Shown here in pieces: positions 24,550 through 33,955 of a stretch of 64,000 nucleotides of DNA; the stretch's first letter is position 1, and each line of letters starts with the position of its first letter. A model generated the notes under the pieces. It did not search any database and was not told the origin of the DNA. It saw only the letters and a program-made list of their open reading frames with translations. The DNA is taken from assembly GCA_032622095.1 (NCBI GenBank), contig CP136063.1:15107814-15171813 (forward strand). The letters are read 5' to 3'. Source of the stretch: Siphonodentalium dalli (taxonomy: Eukaryota > Mollusca > Scaphopoda > Gadilida > Siphonodentaliidae). Made by a program: the position numbers and the translations under genes.

Positions 24550-24957
24550 TTAACCCTTTACCCAACAGAAGGGCCCTGTGCCAATGCATTCTCTTATATA
24601 TGCGAGTTGACCATAGGTCGCCTCGCATATATAAGAGAATGCATTGGCTTAACACATTAAAAATTATAAAATTGTTAAAGAATGTAAGAAAAAATGGTAA
24701 AAAGTGTTAAAAAGATTTTTTTTAGGCCAATGCATTCTCTTATATATGCGAGGCGACCTATGGTCGACTCGCATATATAAGAGAATGCATTGGCACAGGG
24801 CATAACTGTAACTATCACAATGTGGTCAAGGAGCCGGTTCCAATGATATCCATATTGGTATGGTTCTATTGAGACATACCGAAGATATTTTAGGCTGTTG
24901 AAGCTTTATTTGGCCGGTTTTGGCCGGTTTTGGCCGGTTTGTTGGGTAAAGGGTTAA
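24550..24957. mobile_element. piggyBac-type MITE with TTAA target-site duplication
   Basis: TTAA at 24550-24553 and 24954-24957 flanks a 400-bp element. Its 13-base terminal inverted repeats are perfect: CCCTTTACCCAAC at 24554-24566 and GTTGGGTAAAGGG at 24941-24953. A TTAA duplication and termini starting CCC are the hallmarks of the piggyBac superfamily. The element encodes no transposase, so it would have depended on one elsewhere. Inside are two near-perfect 67-bp palindromes (24581-24647 and 24727-24793) that are also reverse complements of each other, and three 10-bp units of TGGCCGGTTT at 24911-24940. Confidence 0.85.
24573..24801. repeat. Nested palindromes inside the MITE
   Basis: Each 67-bp unit starts CCAATGCATTCTCTTATATA and ends with its complement, folding on itself. 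The two units, extended by GCCCTGTG at 24573-24580 and CACAGGGC at 24794-24801, also form one large inverted repeat around a roughly 79-base AT-rich spacer. The DNA can therefore form two small hairpins or one long one. Confidence 0.9.
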
Positions 24958-25279
24958 ATATATAATGCGTGGCCGTGAGTGCCTATAGATACATGTATAT
25001 AGAAATGTTTATAAAACGCTGCGTGGACGTACCGATAATTATTCGAATATATTGTACCTAACGATACAATTGCGACATGACATATGGTCGTCAGCATGAT
25101 ATATGCAAAACAAGTGCGCGGCCGTTGATCAGGTCCAAAAAATGTCAGTGATTTTGTGGTATGTACACGAGGTCGTGGTAATAGGGATTTAGTACGCATT
25201 TTCGTTTTAAGAACTGGAATCGCGTTTTGGTACGCGAGTGATATGCTCTAGTAGTAAAGTAACGCTTTAGTGCGAAGGC
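24958..25279. other. Spacer containing a dispersed LTR-like piece
   Basis: No gene. Bases 25206-25278 (GAACTGGAATCGCGTTTTGG onward) recur at about 30961-31029, on the far side of the retroelement. Confidence 0.55.
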
Positions 25280-25735
25280 TGTGATGTAATGAACACATAG
25301 ATATAGTAGGTACAAGTCTTTATTATGTTGTGAATAAGATATATATAAAATGATAGGCAAGCAGTGATAATGCGTGCTATATTGATATGTAGGATAAGGT
25401 GTGATAATAGAATATAGAGATACAAGTATGAGAAGTAATGAATATAACAATACGGTAATAGTGCATGGTATGTTTTGTAAATGATGTACATTGGTGATGT
25501 ATTATATAAATGCATGTTGTATTGTTAATAAAATCATGAGGATATGTATACATTCGGTATTGGGGTAATGAGAGAGACCAAATGTTTCTCATCTGCCGTC
25601 AATTGCACAGGGAATTGTTGAGAGCATGTGTCAGAGGTGAAATGTTGTTTGGAGTGTGGTATATGAGGCATTTATTAATGCGTTTGTTGATAGGTGGCGA
25701 AATCCGTTACCAATGTTATTGATGATAATCGGCGG

Positions 25736-26929
25736 TCAGTTGTCTAATTCTTGGGATTGGCAAAATTTAGATTTTGATAGTTTAACTATTAAGCCGTATT
25801 CCCTGAGTCTGTCAAATAATTTTGTGAGCTGCTGTATATGCGTTTGAGGATCGGAGCTATGACAGATCAGGTCATCGACAAATCCTTCTACAAATGGTAA
25901 ATCGTGTAGGGCCATGTTCATGAGTTTTAAAAAATACCCTGAGCTCGAGACATATCCCATCGGGGCTCTTTGATAACTGTATTGTCCTTCGGACGTATTC
26001 ATAGTTAATATGGGTACATGTTCGGGTTCGACTCCAATAACATGATAAGCATTTGATAAATCAAAGATACTGAAAATAGTTGAGCCGAGTAACTTGGACG
26101 ATATTTCTGTAAAACTAGGCATGGACCATTTTAATGGAAAGGAAACATCATTGAGTTTTCTCAGATCGATTACCAATCGGTAATTTGGAGTACCATCGGG
26201 GTTGGGAGTGGATTTGCTTATGAGGAGACTGGGAAATCCCCACGATGAATGGGCAGTGGGTCTAATAATGTCTGCATCTAATAATTTTTTTATCTCAGCA
26301 GCCATAATTCGTTGTTTGTTCAGTGGTGTCGGATATTTTTTGCAAAAAATAGGTAAAGTATTTGGTTTGAGGTCGATTTTCATTTTAATTTTTGGACAAT
26401 ATCCTATCTTGTTTATGTCATTTGTAAAAACATCAGGGTATTGTGATACTAGTTGCAATATTTGCTGTTTAAGGTGTTGAGGTGCCACGATATCATCGAC
26501 AGATATAGGTTGAGTCTTAGTGACTGGAGGGTTAATGTCTTGCCGGTCACCTATGGTGTTCATACTGTGTTTGATTGGCGGAGATGAGTTAATGTTTTGC
26601 TCATCGGATGCCCTGCATATCATTTGCTCTTGAGTGCCAAATGCTTGTGCTATTACACGACATTTCCTAATGGACATATGTGACGCCGATTGGTTTTCTA
26701 TCATGACGCAAATATTTGGATTATTTGCATCTGCTAGCGTGTCGGTTACATGTACATTTGGTTCGTGTTCGAAAATGGACATGTTACCTTTGCCTATTCG
26801 GATTATAGGTGTGTTAAACATATCATTTGGCCCTATGAGTCTGCCTGTTATGATGGCGCATGAGTGGGGTGATAATGAAACGTTATTTGTTGATCGGATG
26901 AGTGATGCAATGTGACCATCCCTTAACAT
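25736..26929 (-). CDS. pol: Reverse transcriptase portion of Ty3/gypsy-like pol (truncated)
   Basis: This 397-codon minus ORF encodes a retroelement reverse transcriptase, which copies element RNA into DNA. Visible signatures: a linker with KKYPTPLNKQRI, then VIDLRKLNDVSFPLK (about residue 253), FSIFDLSNAYH with the first catalytic Asp (about 290), QRAPMGYVSS (about 320), and the catalytic FVDDLI (350-355), a permitted variant of YXDD. The order and spacing are typical of Ty3/gypsy RTs. The frame ends at SQELDN, just where the RT thumb should lead into RNase H, so RNase H and integrase are missing. The protease lies upstream in another frame with overlap at 26883-26929; a frameshift there must be a mutation or a programmed shift. 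Confidence 0.93.
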   Translation of the reverse strand: MLRDGHIASLIRSTNNVSLSPHSCAIITGRLIGPNDMFNTPIIRIGKGNMSIFEHEPNVHVTDTLADANNPNICVMIENQSASHMSIRKCRVIAQAFGTQEQMICRASDEQNINSSPPIKHSMNTIGDRQDINPPVTKTQPISVDDIVAPQHLKQQILQLVSQYPDVFTNDINKIGYCPKIKMKIDLKPNTLPIFCKKYPTPLNKQRIMAAEIKKLLDADIIRPTAHSSWGFPSLLISKSTPNPDGTPNYRLVIDLRKLNDVSFPLKWSMPSFTEISSKLLGSTIFSIFDLSNAYHVIGVEPEHVPILTMNTSEGQYSYQRAPMGYVSSSGYFLKLMNMALHDLPFVEGFVDDLICHSSDPQTHIQQLTKLFDRLREYGLIVKLSKSKFCQSQELDN

Positions 26930-27836
26930 TGGGTATAATTGGTTCCGTATTCTGATTTTTTTCTAGATCAAAGTAAAGTCTAATACTGTGTTGTTTCATA
27001 AAATCGCGCCCTAAAATGCAGGGACGGGACAAGGTTGCACATATGACAAATTTGTGAGTAAGAATGAGTTTTCCGATTCTAAATGTGAGATGTGTGGATC
27101 CAAAAACTTTCATTGGGGTTCCATCAGCTGATGTGAGTAACACATGTTCTTTAATTAAAGGTGGTCGATTTGGTATGGATCTATAAATGTCGTATTTCAA
27201 GCAACTGGTGGTTGCTCCGGAGTCTAATAGTGATCTAATCCGTTGTTTGTGTATTTTAATGATAGTTGAGCATGGTGTTTGGTTTAGAGCACCATCTGTC
27301 ATATCACTTGGATATTTAAGTACTGGTATAGTGTGTTGTATGGGTTTGACTGGTGGTATTATAGGGTTAATTGCAGTATTGGAATGTGATTCGCGAGAAT
27401 TGGTGCATGTTGACTTTCTTTTGGATGATGAGTAAGAATTAGTAATGTGTTGGTGCTTGGGCTTTTCAAGGCGATTCAGGGTTTTAAAATGGGAAGGAAA
27501 GTTTAAGTCAAGAAGCGGTGAGATAGACTTATTGGAAGAATTATGAAATCTGGGTTTCATAGAGGGACACCTGTTATGGCAGAAGGTGGTATGTGTTACC
27601 TGCCTGTGGCGAGGGAGATTAAGTGGGCGCCGCGTGCGGTAATTAATATATCGTTGGTTTTGGCACTTTGATGGTAGCGTGGGGTAATGATTAATGGGTT
27701 GCAGCTGTGAATGATAGACTCTATGCTTTTGAGATTCGTATGTTCGATGAGCTTTAGCATATCTATGATTGTGGCCGCCTATGGTGCTAATCTGATGTGT
27801 AATTGGACTCATTGGCTTGCGTCTACTTGGGGTCAA
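26883..27836 (-). CDS. Retroelement aspartic protease portion of pol
   Basis: This 317-codon minus ORF has an Arg/Ser/His/Pro-rich N-terminal half without a domain and a C-terminal retropepsin-like protease. The catalytic signature is LLDSGATTSCLK (Asp at residue 205); ILGRDFMKQH near residue 270 corresponds to the second conserved block (I-L-G-x-D) of retroviral proteases. The enzyme would cut the Gag-Pol polyprotein. The stop of gag (27857) lies 20 bases before the first ATG here, in a different frame, so expression as a fusion would need a frameshift or reinitiation. The last residues run out of frame over the start of the RT ORF. Confidence 0.88.
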   Translation of the reverse strand: MTPSRRKPMSPITHQISTIGGHNHRYAKAHRTYESQKHRVYHSQLQPINHYPTLPSKCQNQRYINYRTRRPLNLPRHRQVTHTTFCHNRCPSMKPRFHNSSNKSISPLLDLNFPSHFKTLNRLEKPKHQHITNSYSSSKRKSTCTNSRESHSNTAINPIIPPVKPIQHTIPVLKYPSDMTDGALNQTPCSTIIKIHKQRIRSLLDSGATTSCLKYDIYRSIPNRPPLIKEHVLLTSADGTPMKVFGSTHLTFRIGKLILTHKFVICATLSRPCILGRDFMKQHSIRLYFDLEKNQNTEPIIPNVKGWSHCITHPINK

Positions 27837-27856
27837 ATTTGTGTAGCAATGAGTCC

Positions 27857-28998
27857 TTATCTGTTTAAAAATTGGTTATTATTTTGAGCCCGACGTCTGC
27901 ATTGGTCTGTGGTATGATTGTTTAATCTGCAGTATGTACAGAAGAGGGGTCGTTGAGCTGTTGTAGTATATCTTGCATCCATGGTTTGGATGCGGTTGGG
28001 ATGGGAGACCCTTGGTTCAGAGTAGGGGTGGTGAGAATTTGAAGGTTGGCGCCTGTGGGGGTGATCATTGATTCGGTGTCTGTCTTTGGATTGGCGGGGG
28101 GTGTAAGTGGATTGTGATGGCCCTCTTGGAATGTGCCGGTGGTTATTGTCGATATCCATTGGTTGAGGGGATTGTAACTGTGGGAATTGGTTATAATCAT
28201 TATGATGTTCACCGTAACGTAAGCGATAGCGTTGCCGAAGGTTCATTTCGCGTAGGGCAATATCAGTAGCTCTATCAAGCGTTACGGGGTCGTCTTTGAG
28301 AAGCCTGAATTTGATACTAGAGTCGCGAATACCGTCGGAAAAAAATGCTACTAATTGTGTTTGCACTGCTCTTGTGTTAATTTCATCAGTAAACGCGTGT
28401 TTAGCAAGAGTACGTATGTGTTCTGCAAACATGGCAATTGTTTCCGTATGTCTCTGCCTAATGGCTCGTAATGAGGAAAGGGCTTGAGGAGAATCAGTTA
28501 TGGAACTGAATAATGAGCGTAACTGTGATTTCAGATCGGTCCAGGTGAACGTGAATTTTCCGTCTGTGTTATTTTCATTTATGAAGCGTTGAATAAATTC
28601 AGAAACTTGAGATTTACATGTCTGAGCGGCAATTTTTATGATAGTCTCATCTTGTGCCGAAATCGCGCGGGAGTATTTTCCACCGCATGGACCCATTGGG
28701 GAAAATCGTCAGGCTTGCCATCGAAGGGTTCAATAATGGAATTCATCCCCAACAGTGCTGTTATTGTTGTTTGTGTTTTTAAACTTTCAGTCTGGTCGCG
28801 GATAGAACTAGTGAAATGGCTAATTTCATGGGTAAGCCGTGACAATAGCAAGTTTTGAGCATCTTTGCCCATTTCATTAGTAATGTCTGTGTGGGGGATC
28901 TTGCGTTTGATCGGTCCATTTCCCTGTTTAATTCAAGGTGATGCTGATAATTTTGGCTTGGATGAAAATAATCGCTGCTCTGCGGGGGTGGTGACTCC
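27857..28998 (-). pseudogene. gag: Gag of the Ty3/gypsy-like element, two frameshifts
   Basis: A Gag-like capsid and nucleocapsid protein spread over three minus frames. The N-terminal part starts MESPPPQSSDYF (ATG at 28998-29000), switches frame near 28870-28910, continues with FDGKPDDFPQWVHAVE (a typical Gag capsid start), and switches again near 28680 into the long frame with TWTDLKSQLRSLFSS and RQRHTETIAMFAEHIRTLAK, which fit the capsid C-terminal half. Near 27896-27937 is CTYCRLNNHTTDQC, an exact CCHC zinc knuckle that would bind the element RNA. The region before it is rich in Arg, His, Pro and Gln. The frameshifts look like mutations, as neither site resembles a known programmed signal. 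Gag is followed by the protease ORF. Confidence 0.85.
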
Positions 28999-29014
28999 AT
29001 TATGTTATTAAGGA

Positions 29015-29506
29015 TTAACGGTGTCTGTTTTGGGATCTATGGTATGGGTGCGAAATATGTTGTATTTTTTTGCAAGTGCCGTGGCGGTGTATTATGCGAT
29101 TCAGGTGTATTTGACACGATTCAGGTGATTTATTAGGATGTTTTATGGGAATTGCCGCGACTATAGAGTTGACAATAAGTTTTGGATAATCCGTAAAATG
29201 AGCCGGAAATGTATGCCACTCGTTCCAAGAATCTAGTGTATGTCCTGAGTAGTTATTTGTAATCATACAACGCACGTATAAGCGGATTGTATCTTGCATT
29301 ATATCAATGCGAATGGGATTGCAATATTTAATGAGTTGTGGCGATAAAGTTATTTGGTGGGGTAAAGCGTATCTACAGTAAGTTTTAAAATTAAGAACTG
29401 AATGTTGTTTGTAAGAGGTGGGTGGCATGGGCTGATCGTTTGAAGCATGTATTGTAGTAGGATGGGTAGGTAGTGTAGGTGTAGTAGAATCAGGTGATGT
29501 GTCCAT
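29015..29506 (-). CDS. ORF of unknown function upstream of gag
   Basis: A 163-codon minus ORF ends 14 bases before the gag start and is co-oriented with gag and pol. It has a Pro/Thr/His-rich N-terminus and a middle with RIDIMQDTIRLYVRC and WNEWHTFPAHFTDYP. No domain is recognised. Possibilities are an extra N-terminal gag module, an accessory ORF of the element, or an unselected frame in the leader. Its position between the putative right LTR and gag supports membership in the element; coding status is uncertain. Confidence 0.35.
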   Translation of the reverse strand: MDTSPDSTTPTLPTHPTTIHASNDQPMPPTSYKQHSVLNFKTYCRYALPHQITLSPQLIKYCNPIRIDIMQDTIRLYVRCMITNNYSGHTLDSWNEWHTFPAHFTDYPKLIVNSIVAAIPIKHPNKSPESCQIHLNRIIHRHGTCKKIQHISHPYHRSQNRHR

Positions 29507-29821
29507 AACCCACGTGAAAAAAAAAGGAGTAAAAGAATGCTAAAAATAGGGGGTGTGCAATTTGACAGCAAATGGGAAAGAAAAGATGGTCCCGCACCAA
29601 TTTCCGAGAAGAATAATGTGCACAAGTCTGTGATGATGAATGATGTACAGAATGTTCTTGTCGTGTTTATTGGAAGCCGAAGGATGTCCAAATCGGATGT
29701 TAATGTTTATGTGGATCTGAATCTGGTCTGCAAGAGGCGTGAGTAATGTTTTTAGCTGGATACACGATGTGAGCTGGTTGTATGAGAATAAAAGGTTGAT
29801 TCGTCTATATCAGATGAGTAT

Positions 29822-29965
29822 GTATGCGGTCCTGTGTGTCCGAAGGGTTGGTGTGCGGTCCTGTGTGTCCGAAGGGTTGGTGTGCGGTCCTGTGTGTCCG
29901 AAGGGTTGGTATGCGGTCCTGTGTGTCCGAAGGGTTGGTATGCGGTCCTGTGTGTCGAATGGTTG
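29822..29965. repeat. 29-bp tandem repeat, about five units
   Basis: Five consecutive units of about 29 bases, each containing GCGGTCCTGTGTGTCCGAAG; the first four differ only at one or two positions and the fifth lacks a base. As 29 is not a multiple of three, an ORF crossing it reads each unit in a different frame without meeting a stop. The repeat lies in the leader region of the retroelement. Confidence 0.9.
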
Positions 29966-30211
29966 AGTTATGGTTGACCGATGCAGTGGTCTAGTGTGTG
30001 AGGCTGTCTATCCGTGGCTGGAGTGTAAGGCTGTATCCCCGTGGTTGAGTAGCGGTTTGAGATTGTTTCTGCTCTGTAGTGATCGTCTAGTGGCCGAGAC
30101 TTCAAGTTGTGTGGTGAGACGTAGAACTGTTCACGGTACCATTAATACTATGTGAGGTAATGAACACATAGATATAGTAGGTACAAGTCTTTATTATGTT
30201 GTGAATAAGAT

Positions 30212-30880
30212 ATGCAGTGTGTACAAATATAATGATCAAGAGTCGCCGCGAAGTGATGTCCCCGAATGGGTAATGCCTGGTGTGAATGATGCCTGGATAT
30301 AACCTCGAGATGAGATGAGTCTAGTGAAAAGCATGATGTGATGGGATGTGGTTGTTTCTTATATACTATTTGGGATGCATATTAGATGAGGCGTTTGGCA
30401 ATACACATCGGGATTGGTTCCACCGTTATGGTCATCTCCCTTGACCATATTTGGGAGCCATCTTCATTGTGTGTATGTCTTCGCTGGGAGTAAGACGTGT
30501 GAGGTTTCGTTAAGAACCGAACACGAATATCTGAGTTTGGGGTTTTATATATTGGGACATTCGTATAGTTTGAATCAAGTTGTGAGATTATAATGGGTAG
30601 TTATCTCACAAGGCGACATGCCATTATTATAGCCCAAGATTGTGTACTGATGTTAAAAACCGATATATATGTTAGTTTGGTGCTCGAGCACTTGAATATA
30701 GCGCTTTGGTGCGCAGGTGTTGGACCTTGTTAATATCGTTTTAACAATCTGGAATCATAAAACCAGGGTATAGAATTTTGATATGTTGGCATGTGGTCCA
30801 TGTAAACTTAACCAAATGTTAAACATCGAATATATGTTTGGCATGTGTAGGGTCGCTTTTGTGTGCGGGTTTTATAAAAT
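30212..30880. other. Probable LTR interior, no gene
   Basis: No ORF of note. A piece at 30610-30680 (GACATGCCATTATTATAG and following) is repeated near 31028-31095. This stretch would belong to the right LTR if the 30150-31032 boundary is correct. Confidence 0.4.
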
Positions 30881-31590
30881 TTCCGAGATGCTCGGCATTT
30901 GGAAGCGCGTCGGTGCGAGGGTTTGAGGCCCATGATAATAATCAAGATACTCGGCATTTAGAACTGGAATCGCGTTTTGGTACGCGAGTGATATGCTATA
31001 GTCGAATTGTAACGCTTTAGTGCGAAGGCGTCATGCCATTATTATAGGCCGCGATTGTTTACTATAGTGTTAAAAACTGAAATACATGTTGTTATTTTGG
31101 TGCGCGTCGGTGCGAGGGTTTAAGGCCCATGATAATAATCAAGATACTCGGCATTTGGAAGCATGTCGATGAGAGGGCGTGAGGCCCATAATAATTCCCA
31201 AAATGCTCGGCATTTTGAAGCACGTCTGCATGTGTGAGGGTTTGAGGCCCATGATAATAGTCAAGAAACTCGGCTTTTGGAACCATGCCGGTGCGAGGGC
31301 GTGAGGCCCATGATAATTTCCAAGATACTTGGCACTTGGAAGCACGTTTATATATGTGCGAGGGTTTTGAGGCCCATGATAATACTCAAGATGCTCGGCA
31401 TTTGGAAGCATGCCGTTGCGAGGACTTGAGGTCCATGATAATTTCCAAGATGCTCGGCATTTGGAAGCACGTATATATGTGCGAGGGCTTTGAGGCCCAT
31501 GCTAATACTCAAAATGCTCGGCATTTGCAAGCATGCCGGTGCGAGGGCGTGAGGCCCATGATAATACTCAAGCATGGAAGCATGTCTGCG
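30881..31590. repeat. Minisatellite of about 58-65 bp units
   Basis: CTCGGCATTTGGAAGC-type starts occur at 30891, 30950, 31147, 31206, 31269, 31329, 31394, 31452 and 31517, each followed by GTGCGAGGG and GAGGCCCATGATAAT. The array is interrupted at about 30963-31110 by the LTR-like piece shared with 25206. Overlapping ORFs on both strands translate the repeat and are not genes. Confidence 0.85.
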
Positions 31591-32448
31591 TGCGTAGCTT
31601 TGAGTATAAGTGATTATGTTTGTATATATGTACATGTATGTTGATTGTTGTAAGGGAGTCAGGAACGTGTGCAAACACGAATTATTGTTCATGTAGAATA
31701 CAAATATATGATCAACTTTTTGGAAATGGAATCTATTTTTTTCATTATTAGAAGATTAAAGTTTAATATTTAATGATTCCAACGACCAATTCTTTGTAAT
31801 GGATCTAGTGGACCCCGGCGCGGCTTGATGGCAATGATAGTGTTATCATTATTGGAGAATTGAGAATACTGATAATTTTTCAGCGTTTAGTGCAAAGCAC
31901 ATTAGCAGAAAAATACTGCATTCACTGTTCGTGATAATGAGTGACGATCTATTATGGCTGCGTGCATGAACAATGGAAAGAGGTCACGCTATTATAGAGT
32001 GTGTGGTGTCATTTCTAGCCAATTCGCCTTGTCCGTCGGGTCAGCTCCAATTTTTTTGTTTCAAACATTTGAGTAATGTTATGGATTGACGGTTCAATAA
32101 CGTAAGGAGCGGCGTATGTTGAAACTATATATTTGAGAAACAGATATTCTTGTAACGCATGAAATCATGCATATTACAGAAAATCGACGTTTAATTTTGT
32201 TCAATAAGCATTAATAAAAGTTAATTGCAAATTTGAAATGTGCGTATCGCACCTTATTTATGAAGTAATAGTTGTATAGTCATTCATATTAAACGCATAT
32301 AATGTGTCATTCGATCACGATCTTCTCTCCTATATATTTTGATACAATCTGTATTCGAGAGATAACCCACATCCTCCGGACCTCAATGATATGATCGTGA
32401 ATGAGTATTGATATACCCCACTAAACTTTGACAAACACCAGTAATGTT
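31591..32448. other. Noncoding mosaic of dispersed pieces
   Basis: Contains the piece shared with 4695-4757 (at 31810-31872) and the piece shared with 21451-21600 (at 31912-32060), only 39 bases apart. The remainder is AT-rich with no gene. Confidence 0.6.
31810..32060. repeat. Two dispersed repeats side by side
   Basis: 31810-31872 matches 4695-4757, and 31912-32060 matches 21451-21600, each at over 90 percent by eye. They are about 17 kb apart elsewhere in the window but adjacent here. Confidence 0.85.
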
Positions 32449-32644
32449 TAAGAGTTTATGGTCTTGAACTCTAACCTGTTGTTCACCATCAAGATATGTG
32501 TGTGGGCAATAAAGAAACAGGTACAATCAGAAACAAAAATCAGTGCGATCTCGGATGTTTTAGGGTAAAAACCAAATTTTCATAAGTAAAATCAGTGATA
32601 ACTGGAATCCAGCTCTATATATAGGAACTAGAGGTGACCCGACT

Positions 32645-33410
32645 TCGTCCGGGCTTTGCCCTTGAATTGTCCATTTTGAAGGTCAAGGTCAAGTGGGGTC
32701 ACGATTTGACCAGTCCAAAACACTGCCCGGACAAAAGTACCCGACAAACGTGCCCGTCGAAATCCATCCGGTTTTACCCGATTTGACCTCGAATTGATCA
32801 TTTTGAAGGTCAAGGTCAGGTCGGGGTCACGATTTCACCCGTCCAAAACACTCAGTGGACAAAAGTAAGTCAAGGTCAAGGGGGGTCACGATTTGACCAG
32901 TCCAAAAACACTGCCCGGACAAAAGTACCCGACAAAAGTACCCGTCGAAATCCATCCGGTTTTACCCGATTTGACCTCGAATTGATCATTTTGAAGGTCA
33001 AGGTCAGGTCGGGTTCACGACTCGACCCGTCCAAAACACTCAGTGGACAAAAGTAAACCCACGTATGAAATTTGGTCGAAATCCCATCAAAATTGGCGAT
33101 TTGACCATGAATTGACCCGATTTCAAGGTCAAGGTCACGTCGCACGGGGAAATGAATATGCTTATGAGACTCCCCATACGAAAGTATCCACACGTACCAA
33201 GTTTAATCGAAATCCCGTGATATTCGGCGTTTGACCTTGAAATGACCCGATTTCAAGGTCAAGGCCACGTCGCACGGGCAAATTAATATGCCCATGTCAC
33301 TCCCCGGCCGAAAATAACCCAAAATACAAAGTTTAATTGAAATCGGCTGGGCCGTTTTCGAGTCCATCGATTACATACAGACAGACACACAGATCTTCCA
33401 AAATATATAA
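32645..33410 (-). repeat. AGGTCA-rich interspersed repeat, copy 3
   Basis: This is the duplicate of 6833-7600 within segmental copy B. AAGGTCAAGGTCA-type direct repeats recur near 32680, 32805, 32870, 32997, 33125 and 33255. It differs from copy 2 by few substitutions, so the elements have not diverged since the duplication. Confidence 0.8.
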
Positions 33411-33710
33411 TAGACTAGCGGGTTAGCCCACTGGCGGCAATAGTCAGATACATGACAATTTTTAAGTTTTAATTAATTTTTTTAATTAATTTTTTAAATT
33501 AAATATTTAATTTTTTGTTTTTCAATGAGTTAATTTTGTTGTTTTTCAATGAGTTAAGTGTGCCTTTTTAAATTTTTAATTTAATTTTTTGTTTTTAAAT
33601 TTTACCCGATTTGTTTTGGTTTTTCAATGAGTTAATTGTTCCTTTTTAATTTTTTAATTGAATGTTTTGTTTTTAAATTTTATCCGATTTTTTTTTTTTC
33701 AATGAACCCG

Positions 33711-33955
33711 TCCATGACAGTTCCCGTATTTAGCAAGTTTGAGCTCAATCGGTTTGAGTATATAAAGGACACACACATATATATGACACTTCCCGTAGGT
33801 AGCAAGTTTGAGCTCAATCGGCATTCCCCAGTCAATATTTAGCAAGTTTGAGCTCAATCGGTTCGAGTTTATAAAGGACACACTCATATATATGACACTT
33901 CCCGTAGGTAGCAAGTTTGAGCTTAATCGGCATTCCCTGGAATTTCCCAGTCACC
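33711..33955. repeat. 109-bp tandem repeat, copy B
   Basis: Same arrangement as 8395-8640: TAGCAAGTTTGAGCTCAATC or a one-base variant at 33731, 33800, 33840 and 33909. No gene. Confidence 0.75.

Larger units (their letters stand above)
25280..31032 (-). mobile_element. Ty3/gypsy-like LTR retroelement, truncated
   Basis: Minus-strand order gag, protease, reverse transcriptase (28998 down to 25736) defines the element. A direct repeat of about 60 bases starting TGTGA(T/G)GTAATGAACAC lies at 25280-25341 and 30150-30211, as expected for parts of two LTRs. A second shared piece lies at 25206-25278 and 30961-31029, so the right-hand copy could be an LTR of about 880 bases; the left copy is incomplete or rearranged. 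RNase H and integrase are not seen between 25280 and 25735. The element is defective. Exact ends are uncertain. Confidence 0.55.

Noticed and set aside
23910-25592. Minus-strand ORFs of 70-180 codons
   Set aside because: Composition is Tyr/Ile/His-rich from TA/TG-rich DNA, several frames are open at once, and no domain is recognised.
26020-26045. GGTTCGACTCC resembling a tRNA B box
   Set aside because: It lies within the reverse transcriptase coding sequence and no cloverleaf arms or A box can be placed around it.
30838-31692. ORFs on both strands across the minisatellite
   Set aside because: They only translate the roughly 60-bp repeat.
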